Shown one piece after another: positions 46,458 through 55,379 of a stretch of DNA of 64,000 bases (within the stretch, counting starts at the first letter, position 1; each line of letters opens with the position of its first letter). The notes beneath the pieces were generated by a model. The model saw only the letters and a program-made list of their open reading frames with translations, was not told where the DNA came from and searched no databases. The stretch is from Streptomyces musisoli. Its GTDB lineage: Bacteria; Actinomycetota; Actinomycetes; Streptomycetales; Streptomycetaceae. The stretch is from positions 1 through 64,000 of the forward strand of contig NZ_JAERRH010000014.1 in the NCBI RefSeq assembly GCF_016741855.1, in the 5' to 3' direction. The translations under genes and the position numbers were made by a program.

Positions 46458-47714
46458 TCACATCGGCAACGTGACGCGCATCTCCAGGCCTCCGCCCTCC
46501 CGGGGCCGGGCCAGGATGTGCCCGCCGTGTGCCCGGGCCACGGACCGGACGATGGACAGGCCGAGGCCGACACCCTTGTCGCTGCCCGTGCGCTCGGTAC
46601 GGAGCCGCCGGAAGGGCTCGAAGAGGTTGTCGATCTCGTACGCCGGCACCACCGGCCCGGTGTTGCACACGGTCAGCACCGCCTGCCCGTGCTCGACCTC
46701 CGTGCTCACTTCGACCCAGCCATTCTCGGGCATGTTGTAGCGCACCGCGTTCTGGACGAGGTTCAGCGCGATCCTCTCCAGCAGCACCCCGTTGCCCTGC
46801 ACCACGGCCGGTTTGCGCTCGCCGCGGATCTTCACGCCCTTGGCCTCGGCCTCGGCGTGCACCTGGTCGACGGCCTGCGTGGCGACCTCGGCCAGGTCGA
46901 CCGGCTTGCGCTCGACGATCTGGTTGTCACTGCGCGCGAGCAGCAGCAGCCCCTCGACCAGCTGTTCGCTGCGCTCGTTGGTTGCCAGCAGCGTCTTGCC
47001 CAGCTGCTGCAACTCCACCGGCGCGTTCGGATCCGACAGGTGCACCTCGAGCAGCGTGCGGTTGATCGCGAGCGGGGTGCGCAGCTCGTGCGAGGCGTTC
47101 CCGACGAAGCGCTGCTGGGCCGTGAAGGCCCGCTGGAGCCGCTCCAGCATGTCGTCGAAGGTGTCCGCCAGCTCCTTCAGCTCGTCGTCCGGGCCGTCCA
47201 GCTCGATCCGGCGGGACAGATCGGATCCGGCCACCTGGCGGGCGGTGCGGGTGATCCGGCCGAGCGGGGACAGCACGCGGCCGGCCATCGCGTACCCGAA
47301 GGCGAAGGCGATCACGGCCAGGCCCAGCAGGGCCAGCAGGGAGCGGCTGAGCAGGTTGTCCAGGGCCTCCTGGCGCTGCTGGTCCACGCAGTGGGCGATC
47401 GCGTCGTTGAAGTCCTGGAGCGACAGGCTGGTCGCGTTGATCGCGGGACAGTTGGCGCTGGAGACCTTCAGCTGGGAGCCCTGCGAGAAGCTGACGATCT
47501 TGAACAGCGGCTGGTTGCCGGTGCTGATCGCCTGCGCGGCCAGCAGGTAGATGATCGACAGCAGCAGGATGCCGGCGATCAGGAACATGCCGCCGTACAG
47601 CAGCGTCAGCCGTATGCGGATGGTCGGGCGCAGCCACGGGAAGGGGGGCTGCGGCCGCCTGGGGTCCCAGGTGGGCTTCGGGGGCGCCTGGGGAGGCGCG
47701 GGCGTCGCGGCCAC
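46458..47714 (-). CDS. cutS: CutS-type sensor histidine kinase
   Basis: A 418-residue membrane kinase. Helix 1 (LTLLYGGMFLIAGILLLSIIY broken at about 36-58) and helix 2 (about 125-148) frame an extracytoplasmic domain with two cysteines (NCPAIN and AHCVDQ) that could form a redox-sensitive disulfide. A HAMP domain, H-box VGNASHELRTPLA, N-box NLVQNAVRYN and G-box GVGLGLSIV follow. CutRS responds to extracytoplasmic stress in Streptomyces and was first linked to copper. Six bases separate it from cutR. Confidence 0.93.
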   Translation of the reverse strand: MAATPAPPQAPPKPTWDPRRPQPPFPWLRPTIRIRLTLLYGGMFLIAGILLLSIIYLLAAQAISTGNQPLFKIVSFSQGSQLKVSSANCPAINATSLSLQDFNDAIAHCVDQQRQEALDNLLSRSLLALLGLAVIAFAFGYAMAGRVLSPLGRITRTARQVAGSDLSRRIELDGPDDELKELADTFDDMLERLQRAFTAQQRFVGNASHELRTPLAINRTLLEVHLSDPNAPVELQQLGKTLLATNERSEQLVEGLLLLARSDNQIVERKPVDLAEVATQAVDQVHAEAEAKGVKIRGERKPAVVQGNGVLLERIALNLVQNAVRYNMPENGWVEVSTEVEHGQAVLTVCNTGPVVPAYEIDNLFEPFRRLRTERTGSDKGVGLGLSIVRSVARAHGGHILARPREGGGLEMRVTLPM

Positions 47715-47719
47715 GGCGA

Positions 47720-48373
47720 TCAGATCCGGTAGCCGGAGCCGGGGACGGTGACGATGACGGGCGGCTCGCCCAGCTTGCGGCGCAGGGTCATCACCGTCAC
47801 GCGCACCACGTTGGTGAACGGATCGGTGTTCTCGTCCCAGGCCTTCTCCAGCAGCTGCTCGGCGGAGACGACCGCACCCTCGCTGCGCATCAGCACCTCC
47901 AGCACCGCGAACTCCTTGGGTGCGAGCTGGACTTCCTTGCCGTCGCGGAAGACCTCGCGGCGGTTCGGGTCGAGCTTGATGCCGGCGCGCTCCAGGACCG
48001 GCGGCAGGGGCACACTGGTACGGCGGCCGAGGGCGCGCACGCGCGCGATCAGCTCACTGAACGCGAACGGCTTGGGCAGATAGTCGTCGGCGCCGATCTC
48101 CAGGCCCTCGACGCGGTCGCTGACGTCGCCGGACGCGGTGAGCATCAGCACGCGCGTGGGCATGCCCAGCTCGACGATCTTGCGGCAGACGTCGTCGCCG
48201 TGCACGAGCGGGAGGTCGCGGTCGAGGACGACCACGTCGTAGTCGTTGACGCCGATGCGCTCCAGGGCGGCCGCACCGTCGTACACGACGTCGACGGCCA
48301 TGGCCTCCCGGCGCAGTCCGGTGGCCACCGCATCGGCGAGCAGTTGCTCGTCCTCGACGACGAGTACGCGCAC
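47720..48373 (-). CDS. cutR: CutR response regulator
   Basis: A 217-residue OmpR-family regulator beginning VRVLVVEDEQLLADAVATGL. The phospho-acceptor Asp is in VVVLDRDLPLVHGDD, and the Lys in LPKPFAFSELIAR. The winged helix has VQLAPKEFAVLEVLMRSEGA and VVRVTVMTLRRKLG. The GTG at 48373 gives the exact CutR length. It precedes cutS in the operon. Confidence 0.95.
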   Translation of the reverse strand: MRVLVVEDEQLLADAVATGLRREAMAVDVVYDGAAALERIGVNDYDVVVLDRDLPLVHGDDVCRKIVELGMPTRVLMLTASGDVSDRVEGLEIGADDYLPKPFAFSELIARVRALGRRTSVPLPPVLERAGIKLDPNRREVFRDGKEVQLAPKEFAVLEVLMRSEGAVVSAEQLLEKAWDENTDPFTNVVRVTVMTLRRKLGEPPVIVTVPGSGYRI

Positions 48374-48784
48374 GTCGCTTGTCCTTCCTGTGTCCACCCG
48401 CGTAGCGCGCCGTGGGCGCGCGCGGGCAGGGGTTCCCATGGAGTGTGACCCCCATCCTGCCCTTTTCGGCCATAAGTCGGCTGTAAGGCGGGGGAAGGGC
48501 CGCAGGGACGGGGGCGGCGGTGCGGGAATACGAGAATTTCTCCTCCGGTTAGGTTTCCGCGGAGGGGAGCAGGGGGAGGACGGCTTTACACCCCGCGATC
48601 ACGCTCTGCATGTGCCGCAGCACCATGCGGTACTCCGCCATCCGCTTCGCAGAGCGGGCGCGGGTGTCCGGCACCGTAGCCGCCCGGCCGGGCAGCGCTG
48701 GGCACCTGCGAGAGCCGTGATCGCCCCTTCCATCCGGCACACCCCCGTGCCATCGACCCACGACCCAGGACGAGGGGGCGCAGC
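48374..48784. other. Intergenic region upstream of cutR
   Basis: About 410 bp. It should carry the promoters of cutRS (minus) and the small gene at 48785 (plus). A minus-strand frame at 48549-48761 ends MAEYRMVLRHMQSVIAG, but coding signs are weak and I do not call it. Confidence 0.4.
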
Positions 48785-48958
48785 ATGGACGCTTTCACCG
48801 CAGGACTTCTGCAGCGCATAAAGGCGACCGAGTCCGATCTGTCGCGGGCTCGTGACGAGGGCGACGACTTCCTCGTCGAGGTGGAGCAGGCAGAGCTCGA
48901 CGACCTGCGACGCCTCGCCGCCGAACACGGTGTGGAGGTCGGCGCGTCACGCGTCTGA
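48785..48958 (+). CDS. Small conserved-type protein (57 aa)
   Basis: A 57-codon gene with strong third-position G/C. The protein begins MDAFTAGLLQRIKATESDL and is a mostly acidic helical hairpin (ARDEGDDFLVEVEQAELDD, LRRLAAEHGVEV). A gaggggg sequence lies upstream of the ATG. It is followed 20 bp later by a strong hairpin. I know no function; such short acidic proteins are common in Streptomyces. Confidence 0.8.
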   Translation: MDAFTAGLLQRIKATESDLSRARDEGDDFLVEVEQAELDDLRRLAAEHGVEVGASRV

Positions 48959-48977
48959 TCGGCCCGAAAGCGCAACG

Positions 48978-49010
48978 AGGGACCCCGGCGAATCCAGCGC
49001 CGGGGTCCCT
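48978..49010. terminator. Bidirectional hairpin between convergent genes
   Basis: Arms agggaccccggcg (48978-48990) and cgccggggtccct (48998-49010), 13 bp perfect, loop 7. It lies between the small plus-strand gene and the end of the inositol phosphatase-like gene. Confidence 0.85.
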
Positions 49011-49060
49011 TGCGCATGCCCACCCCGGCGGCCGCACCCCGCCGAGCCGTACCGCCGCGG

Positions 49061-49876
49061 TCAGTCGTGCCAGGCCCCGAAGTCCTCCAGCAGGCCCTGG
49101 AGCGGCTCGAAGACCCCGGGTGCACCCGCGACCGTCAGCTCCCGCGACGGCCGCTCTCCGGGCCGTCCACCGGTCAGCGCACCGGCTTCCCTGGCGATGA
49201 GGTCCCCCGCCGCGTAGTCCCAGGCGTTCAGCCCGCGCTCGTAGTAGCCGTCGAGCCGGCCGCAGGCCACGTCGCACAGGTCGATCGCCGCCGACCCGCC
49301 ACGCCGGATGTCCCGCAGCACGGGGATGAGCCGCGCGGCGATCCCGGCCTGGTGGGTGCGGACCTCGGTGACGTAGTTGAAACCGGTGGAGACCAGCGCC
49401 TGGTCCAGCGGGGGCGCGGGGCGGCAGGCGAGCGCCCGCTCGCCCTCCCATGCGCCCGTGGCCCACGCGCCGCCGCCGCGGACGGCGTGGTACGTCTCGC
49501 CGCGCATCGGAGCCGCCACGACCCCGACGACGGTCTCGCCGTCCTGCTCAGCGGCGATGGACACCGCCCAGGTCGGCAGTCCGTACAGGTAGTTGACGGT
49601 GCCGTCCAGCGGGTCGATCACCCAGCGGATGCCGCTCGTGCCCTCGACGGAGGCGCCCTCCTCGCCGAGGAAGCCGTCGTCGGGACGCCGGCCGGAGATC
49701 AGGTCGGTGATCAGCTTCTCGGCCGCGATGTCCATCTCGGTGACGACGTCGATCGGGCTGGACTTGGTCTTCGCCACGGCCAGGTCGGCCGGGCGGCCGT
49801 CCCGCAGCAGCTCGCCGGCGCGGCGGGCGGCCTCCTGGGCCAGGGCGAGCAGGTCCCGGTGCAGGGCGTCGGTCAC
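49061..49876 (-). CDS. Inositol monophosphatase family protein
   Basis: A 271-residue protein. The metal-binding motifs of the family are present: GEEGAS, the WVIDPLDGTVNYLYG signature and LNAWDYAAGDLIAREAG near the C-terminus. Members dephosphorylate inositol-1-phosphate, histidinol phosphate or similar substrates with magnesium. The GTG at 49876 follows gaggag. It starts 8 bp after the ferrochelatase stop codon, so both share an operon. Confidence 0.93.
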   Translation of the reverse strand: MTDALHRDLLALAQEAARRAGELLRDGRPADLAVAKTKSSPIDVVTEMDIAAEKLITDLISGRRPDDGFLGEEGASVEGTSGIRWVIDPLDGTVNYLYGLPTWAVSIAAEQDGETVVGVVAAPMRGETYHAVRGGGAWATGAWEGERALACRPAPPLDQALVSTGFNYVTEVRTHQAGIAARLIPVLRDIRRGGSAAIDLCDVACGRLDGYYERGLNAWDYAAGDLIAREAGALTGGRPGERPSRELTVAGAPGVFEPLQGLLEDFGAWHD

Positions 49877-49884
49877 GGGTCTCC

Positions 49885-51012
49885 TCACGCGTAGGGGCTG
49901 TCGGCGCCCGCGGCGGCCGGGCGGGGGGCACGGGCGGGGCAGCAGCCGACCGGGCAGAGCTGGTGGCTGGGGCCGAGGGCGCCCAGGGCGCAGGGGGTGA
50001 CCTCCTGGCCGCGCTCCAGGGCGGCCCGCTCCTGGATCAGCTCCCGGACGGCCGCGGCGAACCGGGGGTCCGCGCCCACGGTGGCGGAGCGGCGCACGGG
50101 CAGGCCCAGCTCCTCGGCCTTGGCCTTCGCCTCGGTGTCGAGGTCGTAGAGGACCTCCATGTGGTCGGAGACGAAGCCGATGGGGGCCATGACCACGGCC
50201 GGGACACCGGCGGCGTGCCGCTCCTCCAGGTGGTCGCAGATGTCGGGCTCCAGCCACGGGATGTGCGGGGAGCCGGAACGGGACTGGTAGACGAGCCGCC
50301 AGGGGTGGTCGACGCCGGTGCGCTCGCGGACGGCGTCGGCGATCAGCTGGGCCACGTCGAGGTGCTGTTCGACGTAGGCGCCGCCCTCGCCGTGGGCCTC
50401 GGCCGGTCCGCTGGTGTCCGCGGCGGAGGTCGGGATGGAGTGGGTGGTGAAGGCGATGTGGGCACCCGCGCGGACGTCGTCGGGGAGGTCCGCGAGGGAG
50501 CGCAGCACGCCGTCGGTCATGGGTTCGACGAAGCCGGGGTGGTTGAAGTAGTGCCGAAGCTTGTCGATCTTCGGCAGCTCCAGGCCCTCGGCCTCCAGAG
50601 CGGCCAGCGCGTCGGCGAGGTTCTCGCGGTACTGGCGGCAGCCCGAGTAGGAGGCGTAGGCGCTGGTGGCGAGGACCAGGATGCGGCGGCGGCCGTCGGC
50701 GACCATCTCGCGCAGGGTGTCCGTGAGGTACGGCGCCCAGTTGCGGTTGCCCCAGTAGACCGGCAGATCCAGGCCGTGTTCGGCGAAGTCCTTGCGCAGG
50801 GCGTCCAGCAGGGCGCGGTTCTGGTCGTTGATGGGACTGACCCCGCCGAAGAGGAAGTAGTGCTGCCCGACTTCCTTGAGGCGTTCCTTCGGGATGCCGC
50901 GCCCGCGCGTGACGTTCTCCAGGAACGGAACCACGTCGTCCGGGCCTTCGGGGCCGCCGAAGGAGAGCAGGAGCAGGGCGTCGTACGGGGTGGCATCGAG
51001 CGCGTCTGGCAT
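49885..51012 (-). CDS. cpfC: Ferrochelatase (coproporphyrin type)
   Basis: A 375-residue protein that inserts iron into a porphyrin. LLLSFGGPEGPDDV and the active-site His in FTTHSIPTSAAD are visible, with SRSGSPHIPWLEPDI and APIGFVSDHMEVLYDLD. In actinobacteria the product of this enzyme is coprohaem (CpfC pathway). The C-terminal part has CALGALGPSHQLCPVGCC, cysteines that bind a [2Fe-2S] cluster in related enzymes. The ATG at 51012 is the only good start. An iron-box-like sequence lies 115 bp upstream in the divergent promoter region. Confidence 0.94.
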   Translation of the reverse strand: MPDALDATPYDALLLLSFGGPEGPDDVVPFLENVTRGRGIPKERLKEVGQHYFLFGGVSPINDQNRALLDALRKDFAEHGLDLPVYWGNRNWAPYLTDTLREMVADGRRRILVLATSAYASYSGCRQYRENLADALAALEAEGLELPKIDKLRHYFNHPGFVEPMTDGVLRSLADLPDDVRAGAHIAFTTHSIPTSAADTSGPAEAHGEGGAYVEQHLDVAQLIADAVRERTGVDHPWRLVYQSRSGSPHIPWLEPDICDHLEERHAAGVPAVVMAPIGFVSDHMEVLYDLDTEAKAKAEELGLPVRRSATVGADPRFAAAVRELIQERAALERGQEVTPCALGALGPSHQLCPVGCCPARAPRPAAAGADSPYA

Positions 51013-51126
51013 GAGTCGATCCTGCCACCCGGCACCGACAGCCGGGAAACAGCGGGGTGAAGAGTCGGATCACAGATGGTTCAGGGCAGTTTGCGCCGAC
51101 AATTCCCTCCATCGAGCACCGTTCAA

Positions 51127-51140
51127 TTAGGGTGCCCTAA
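51127..51140. promoter_or_regulatory. Iron-box-like palindrome (DmdR/IdeR type)
   Basis: ttagggtgccctaa followed by cttgt matches the TTAGG...CTAAC pattern of the actinobacterial iron box at 12 of 19 places in my hand alignment. It lies between the divergent ferrochelatase and MFS genes, 53 bp before the MFS start. Confidence 0.5.
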
Positions 51141-51192
51141 CTTGTAAGCTGTATCCGTCGCATTCGCGCCTTACGACCGCTTCGGAGTCCCC

Positions 51193-52431
51193 GTGCCCAG
51201 CCCCTACAGAGCCCTGTTCTCCGCGCCCGGCACCAAGGCCTTCTCCGCCGCGGGATTCCTCGGCCGGATGCCGCTGTCAATGATGGGCATCGGCGTGGTC
51301 ACGATGATCTCCCAGCTCACCGGGCGGTACGGCCTCGCGGGCGCCCTGTCGGCGGCCATCGCGCTGTCCGCCGCCGCGGTCGGACCGCAGATATCCCGGC
51401 TCGTGGACCGGCACGGGCAGCGGCGGGTGCTGCGCCCCGCGACCCTGGTGGCCCTGGCGGCGGCGGCCGGACTGCTGCTCGCCGCGCACTACGGATGGCC
51501 GGACTGGACCCTGTTCGTGTGCGCGGCCGGGATCGGGTCGGTGCCGAGCCTGGGCGCGATGATCCGGGCCCGCTGGGCGGCGCTGTACCGGGGCACGCCC
51601 CGGCTCCACACCGCCTACTCGTTCGAGTCGGTCGTGGACGAGGTCTGCTTCATCTTCGGGCCCATCATCTCCATCGGCCTGTCCACGGCCTGGTTCCCGG
51701 AGGCGGGCCCGCTGCTGGCCGCCTGCTTCCTGGCGGCCGGCGTCTTCTGGCTGACCGCCCAGCGCGGCACCGAGCCGGAGCCGCACCCGCGCGAGCGGCA
51801 CGGCGGCGGCAGCGCCCTGCGCTCGGTCGGGCTCCAGGTGCTCGTGGCGACCTTCGTGGCGACCGGCGCGATCTTCGGAGCCGTGGACGTGGTCACCGTC
51901 GCCTTCGCCGACGAGCGCGGCCACAAGGGCGCCGCGAGCGTGGTCCTGGCGCTGTACGCGGCCGGATCCTGCGTGGCCGGCGTGGTCTTCGGGCTGCTGC
52001 GCTTCACCGGTGCGCCGGAGCGCCGCTGGCTGCTGGGCGTGACGGCGATGGCCGTGAGTATGATCCCCCTCCTACTGGTCGGAAACCTGCCGCTTCTGGC
52101 CGTGGCGCTGTTCGTTGCGGGGCTGTCCATCGCACCGACGATGATCACGACGATGTCCCTCATCGAAGAGCACGTACCTCGCGCGCAGCTCACCGAGGGC
52201 ATGACCTGGGTGAGCACCGGCCTCGCGGTCGGCGTCGCGCTCGGTTCCTCCGCGGCCGGCTGGGTGATCGACGCGGCCGGAGCACGGGCCGGGTACGGGG
52301 TTCCGGCGGTGTCCGGAGCCGTCGCGGTCGCGGTCGGTTTCCTCGGGTACCGCCGGCTGCGCAGGCCGGCCGCGGGTCGGGGAGGCACCGTTGAGCAGCA
52401 CAGCGAGCGGGAAGTACGGCACCTGGCGTAA
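51193..52431 (+). CDS. MFS transporter
   Basis: A 412-residue protein with twelve predicted helices and the loop SRLVDRHGQRRVLRP. FESVVDEVCFIFGPIISIGL is seen in the first half. It belongs to the drug/siderophore-type MFS proteins. The GTG at 51193 follows ggag. The last 41 bp overlap the next gene. The iron-box-like element upstream suggests iron-controlled export or import, which is inference. Confidence 0.9.
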   Translation: MPSPYRALFSAPGTKAFSAAGFLGRMPLSMMGIGVVTMISQLTGRYGLAGALSAAIALSAAAVGPQISRLVDRHGQRRVLRPATLVALAAAAGLLLAAHYGWPDWTLFVCAAGIGSVPSLGAMIRARWAALYRGTPRLHTAYSFESVVDEVCFIFGPIISIGLSTAWFPEAGPLLAACFLAAGVFWLTAQRGTEPEPHPRERHGGGSALRSVGLQVLVATFVATGAIFGAVDVVTVAFADERGHKGAASVVLALYAAGSCVAGVVFGLLRFTGAPERRWLLGVTAMAVSMIPLLLVGNLPLLAVALFVAGLSIAPTMITTMSLIEEHVPRAQLTEGMTWVSTGLAVGVALGSSAAGWVIDAAGARAGYGVPAVSGAVAVAVGFLGYRRLRRPAAGRGGTVEQHSEREVRHLA

Positions 52432-53710
52432 CTGGGGCGGCAATGTCACCGCCCGTCCCGCCCGGCAGGTGGTGCCGGCCTCGGTGGAGGAGCTGGCCGC
52501 GGCGGTGCGCCGGGCCCGGGAGGACGGCCTGAAGGTGAAGGCGGTCGGGACCGGGCACTCCTTCACCTCGATCGCCGCCACGGACGGCGTATTGATACGC
52601 CCTCAACTGTTGACCGGTATACGCGGCATCGACCGGGAATCCATGACGGTCACGGTGGAGGCGGGCACCCCGCTCAAGAGACTCAATGCCGCTCTCGCGC
52701 GCGAGGGTCTCTCGCTCACCAACATGGGCGACATCATGGAGCAGACCGTCTCGGGGGCCACCAGTACCGGCACGCACGGCACGGGCCGCGAGTCCGCCTC
52801 CATCGCCGCCCAGATCAAAGGGCTCGAACTCGTCACGGCCGACGGCTCGGTGCTCAGCTGCTCCGAGAAGGAGAACCCCGACGTCTTCGCCGCCGCCCGC
52901 ATAGGCCTCGGCGCCCTGGGCGTCGTAACCGCGATCACGTTCGCCGTGGAGCCCCTCTTCCTGCTCACCGCGCGCGAGGAGCCGATGCCCCTCGACCGGG
53001 TCCTCGGCGAGTTCGATCAGCTGTGGGCCGAGAACGAACACTTCGAGTTCTACTGGTTTCCGCACACGGGCAGCACCAACACCAAGCGCAACAACCGCAG
53101 CGCCGGCCCCGAGCAGCCGGTGGGGCAGCTGGCCGGCTGGTTCGAGGACGAGTTCCTCTCCAACGGGGTGTTCCAGGCGGCGCAGTGGGTCGGCCGCGCC
53201 GCCCCGGCCGCGATCCCGGCGATCGCGCGGATCTCCAGCAAGGCCCTGTCCGCGCGGACGTACACGGACATCCCCTACAAGGTGTTCACCTCGCCGCGCC
53301 GGGTGCGTTTCGTGGAGATGGAGTACGCCGTCCCACGCGCGGCCGTGGTGGAGACGCTGCGCGAGCTGCGGGCGATGGTCGACCGCTCGGGCGTGCGGGT
53401 CAGTTTCCCGGTCGAGGTGCGCACCGCCCCGGCCGACGACATCACCCTGTCCACCGCCTCCGGCCGGGACAGCGCCTACATCGCCGTGCACATGTTCCGG
53501 GGCACGCCGTACCAGGGGTACTTCACCGCCGCCGAGCGCATCTTCACCGCGCACGAGGGGCGTCCGCACTGGGGCAAGGTGCACACGCGGGACGCGGAGT
53601 ACTTCGCCCGGGTGTACCCGCGCTTCGGTGAGTTCACCGCGTTGCGGGACCGTCTCGACCCGGAACGTCTGTTCCAGAACGACTACTTGCGGAGGGTCCT
53701 GGGGGCGTAG
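52391..53710 (+). CDS. FAD-linked D-arabinono-1,4-lactone oxidase-type protein
   Basis: A 439-residue VAO-family flavoprotein. The FAD-binding region has WRNWGGNVTARPA, VKAVGTGHSFTSIAATDG and MGDIMEQTVSGATSTGTHGT. The C-terminal ALO domain ends HWGKVHTRDAEYFARVYPRF and LDPERLFQNDYLRRVLG. Members oxidise sugar lactones or alditols. The TTG at 52391 follows gggagg and overlaps the MFS gene, so the two are translationally coupled. Confidence 0.92.
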   Translation: MSSTASGKYGTWRNWGGNVTARPARQVVPASVEELAAAVRRAREDGLKVKAVGTGHSFTSIAATDGVLIRPQLLTGIRGIDRESMTVTVEAGTPLKRLNAALAREGLSLTNMGDIMEQTVSGATSTGTHGTGRESASIAAQIKGLELVTADGSVLSCSEKENPDVFAAARIGLGALGVVTAITFAVEPLFLLTAREEPMPLDRVLGEFDQLWAENEHFEFYWFPHTGSTNTKRNNRSAGPEQPVGQLAGWFEDEFLSNGVFQAAQWVGRAAPAAIPAIARISSKALSARTYTDIPYKVFTSPRRVRFVEMEYAVPRAAVVETLRELRAMVDRSGVRVSFPVEVRTAPADDITLSTASGRDSAYIAVHMFRGTPYQGYFTAAERIFTAHEGRPHWGKVHTRDAEYFARVYPRFGEFTALRDRLDPERLFQNDYLRRVLGA

Positions 53711-54282
53711 GCGTGGTGGCCGGCGTACCGGGCGCGCCGGGCGTGGGGGCCGGGATGGCCGGGTCCCCGCCCGGCTCCTCGTCCGGGTCACCGCTCGCCC
53801 CGTGTGCTCCGGGGAGGGCGTGCCCGAACGGGCCCGTACTTGACCGACGCTGTTCGACCGACCGCACGAGACACGCGAAACCATTAGTTCCGTTTCTGGC
53901 GATTGCGTGAAGTTCACCACGTTCATGATCGACAAAACCGGTTGCGAACGGCGAAGTCGCCACCCTTGCCGGAAGTTGGGCAGCGCGCCAATCCACGCAC
54001 GTGGTCCAAATGGAGTACTGTTGCGAGCCCTGGGTCCGGTCTCCCACCAGGGTGCCCGCGGCCTTGCAAGGACCGCCGGGAGGGGGCAAGTTGCACAGGG
54101 TGACGGAGTTCGTCACTTAGCGTGGCGAACAGGTAACCGTGCCATAACGGCGGTCCCGGGCCCGTGCCCGACACGCCGGGCAACTCGGCAAGGTTGTGGC
54201 AGGCTGCACCCGGGCAGGCCACACTCGACTAGCGGAAGCAGCGACGCACGTGACGTCGGCAGGCACCACCCGGGAGGTCCCC
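53711..54282. other. Intergenic region upstream of sepH
   Basis: About 570 bp. It begins with a Gly/Pro-coding-like low-complexity stretch after the oxidase stop. A minus-strand frame (53634-54116) has good third-position bias in its first 40 codons and then loses it, so a small gene starting MTNSVTLC at 54116 is possible but not supported. The sepH promoter should lie at the right end. Confidence 0.4.
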
Positions 54283-55323
54283 ATGCCCGAACTGCGTGTC
54301 GTGGCCGTCTCGAATGACGGCACACGGCTGGTGCTCAAGGCTGCCGACTCCACGGAGTACACACTTCCGATCGACGAACGGCTGCGCGCCGCCGTGCGCG
54401 GCGACCGGCCCCGCCTCGGCCAGATCGAGATCGAGGTCGAGAGCCATCTGCGCCCGCGTGACATCCAGGCCCGCATACGCGCCGGTGCCACCGCGGAAGA
54501 GGTCGCCCAGCTCGCCGGGATCCCCGTCGACCGGGTACGGCGCTTCGAGGGACCGGTGCTGGCCGAGCGCGCCTTCATGGCCGAGCGGGCCCGCAAGACC
54601 CCCGTCCGCCGCCCGGGCGAGAACTCCGGCCCGCTGCTCGGCGAGGCGGTGCAGGAACGGCTGTTGCTGCGCGGCGCCGACAAGGACACCGTGCAGTGGG
54701 ACTCCTGGCGCCGCGACGACGGCACCTGGGAAGTGCTCCTCGTCTACCAAGTCGCGGGCGAACCGCACTCCGCGAGCTGGACGTACGACCCGCCCCGGCG
54801 GCTCGTACAGGCGGTGGACGACGAGGCCCGCTCGCTCATCGGCGAGTCCGACGACCTCGCCGTGCCGGAGCCGAGCTTCCCGTTCGTCCCGCGGATCGCG
54901 CGGCTGCCGCGCGAGCGTTCGCTGGACCGCGCCCTCGACCGGGGGGACCGGGAACGGCCCAGCCTGCCCGCGCAGCCGTCGGAGCCGGCCGAGGAGAGCA
55001 CGGGCGAACGCGACTCGCTGACCAGCCTGCTGGAGGCCGTGCCGAGCTTCCGCGGCGACCTGGTGGTCCCGGAGCGCCCGTCGGAGCCGTCGGAGGAGAT
55101 CGCCGACGAGCCTGTCGCCGAGGAGCCCCCGGCGCCCGCCGCGTCGGCCGGCTCCGCCTACGCGGACGTCCTCATGCCGCGCTCCGTCGGCAGCCACCGC
55201 GACCGGCTCATCGGCTCGACCGACCGCCAGGCCGAGGCGGACGGCGTCCGGCCCGGGCGCCGCGCGGCCGTCCCGAGCTGGGACGAGATCGTGTTCGGCA
55301 CCCGCCGCAAGAAGCAGGAGTAG
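54283..55323 (+). CDS. sepH: Cell division protein SepH
   Basis: A 346-residue protein. The conserved N-terminal DUF3071 domain is complete: MPELRVVAVSNDGTRLVLKA, GQIEIEVESHLRPRDIQARI and the helix-turn-helix-like TAEEVAQLAGIPVDRVRRFE. A long acidic linker and the short C-terminal motif SWDEIVFGTRRKK follow. SepH stimulates FtsZ assembly during Streptomyces septation. The ATG at 54283 follows gggagg, and an earlier in-frame start at 54196 lacks family similarity. Confidence 0.95.
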   Translation: MPELRVVAVSNDGTRLVLKAADSTEYTLPIDERLRAAVRGDRPRLGQIEIEVESHLRPRDIQARIRAGATAEEVAQLAGIPVDRVRRFEGPVLAERAFMAERARKTPVRRPGENSGPLLGEAVQERLLLRGADKDTVQWDSWRRDDGTWEVLLVYQVAGEPHSASWTYDPPRRLVQAVDDEARSLIGESDDLAVPEPSFPFVPRIARLPRERSLDRALDRGDRERPSLPAQPSEPAEESTGERDSLTSLLEAVPSFRGDLVVPERPSEPSEEIADEPVAEEPPAPAASAGSAYADVLMPRSVGSHRDRLIGSTDRQAEADGVRPGRRAAVPSWDEIVFGTRRKKQE

Positions 55324-55339
55324 CTCTCCGGGACCGTCG

Positions 55340-55367
55340 AGGAGGGGCACGCACGCGTGCCCCTCCT
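55340..55367. terminator. Bidirectional terminator between sepH and the rhodanese gene
   Basis: Arms aggaggggcacg (55340-55351) and cgtgcccctcct (55356-55367), 12 bp perfect, loop 4. It lies between convergent genes. Confidence 0.85.
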
Positions 55368-55379
55368 TCGCCCGCCCCG

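Noticed and set aside
53634..54116. Minus-strand gene of 160 codons
   Set aside because: Third-position bias is good only in the first 40 codons, and it overlaps the 3' end of the oxidase gene; no recognisable domain.
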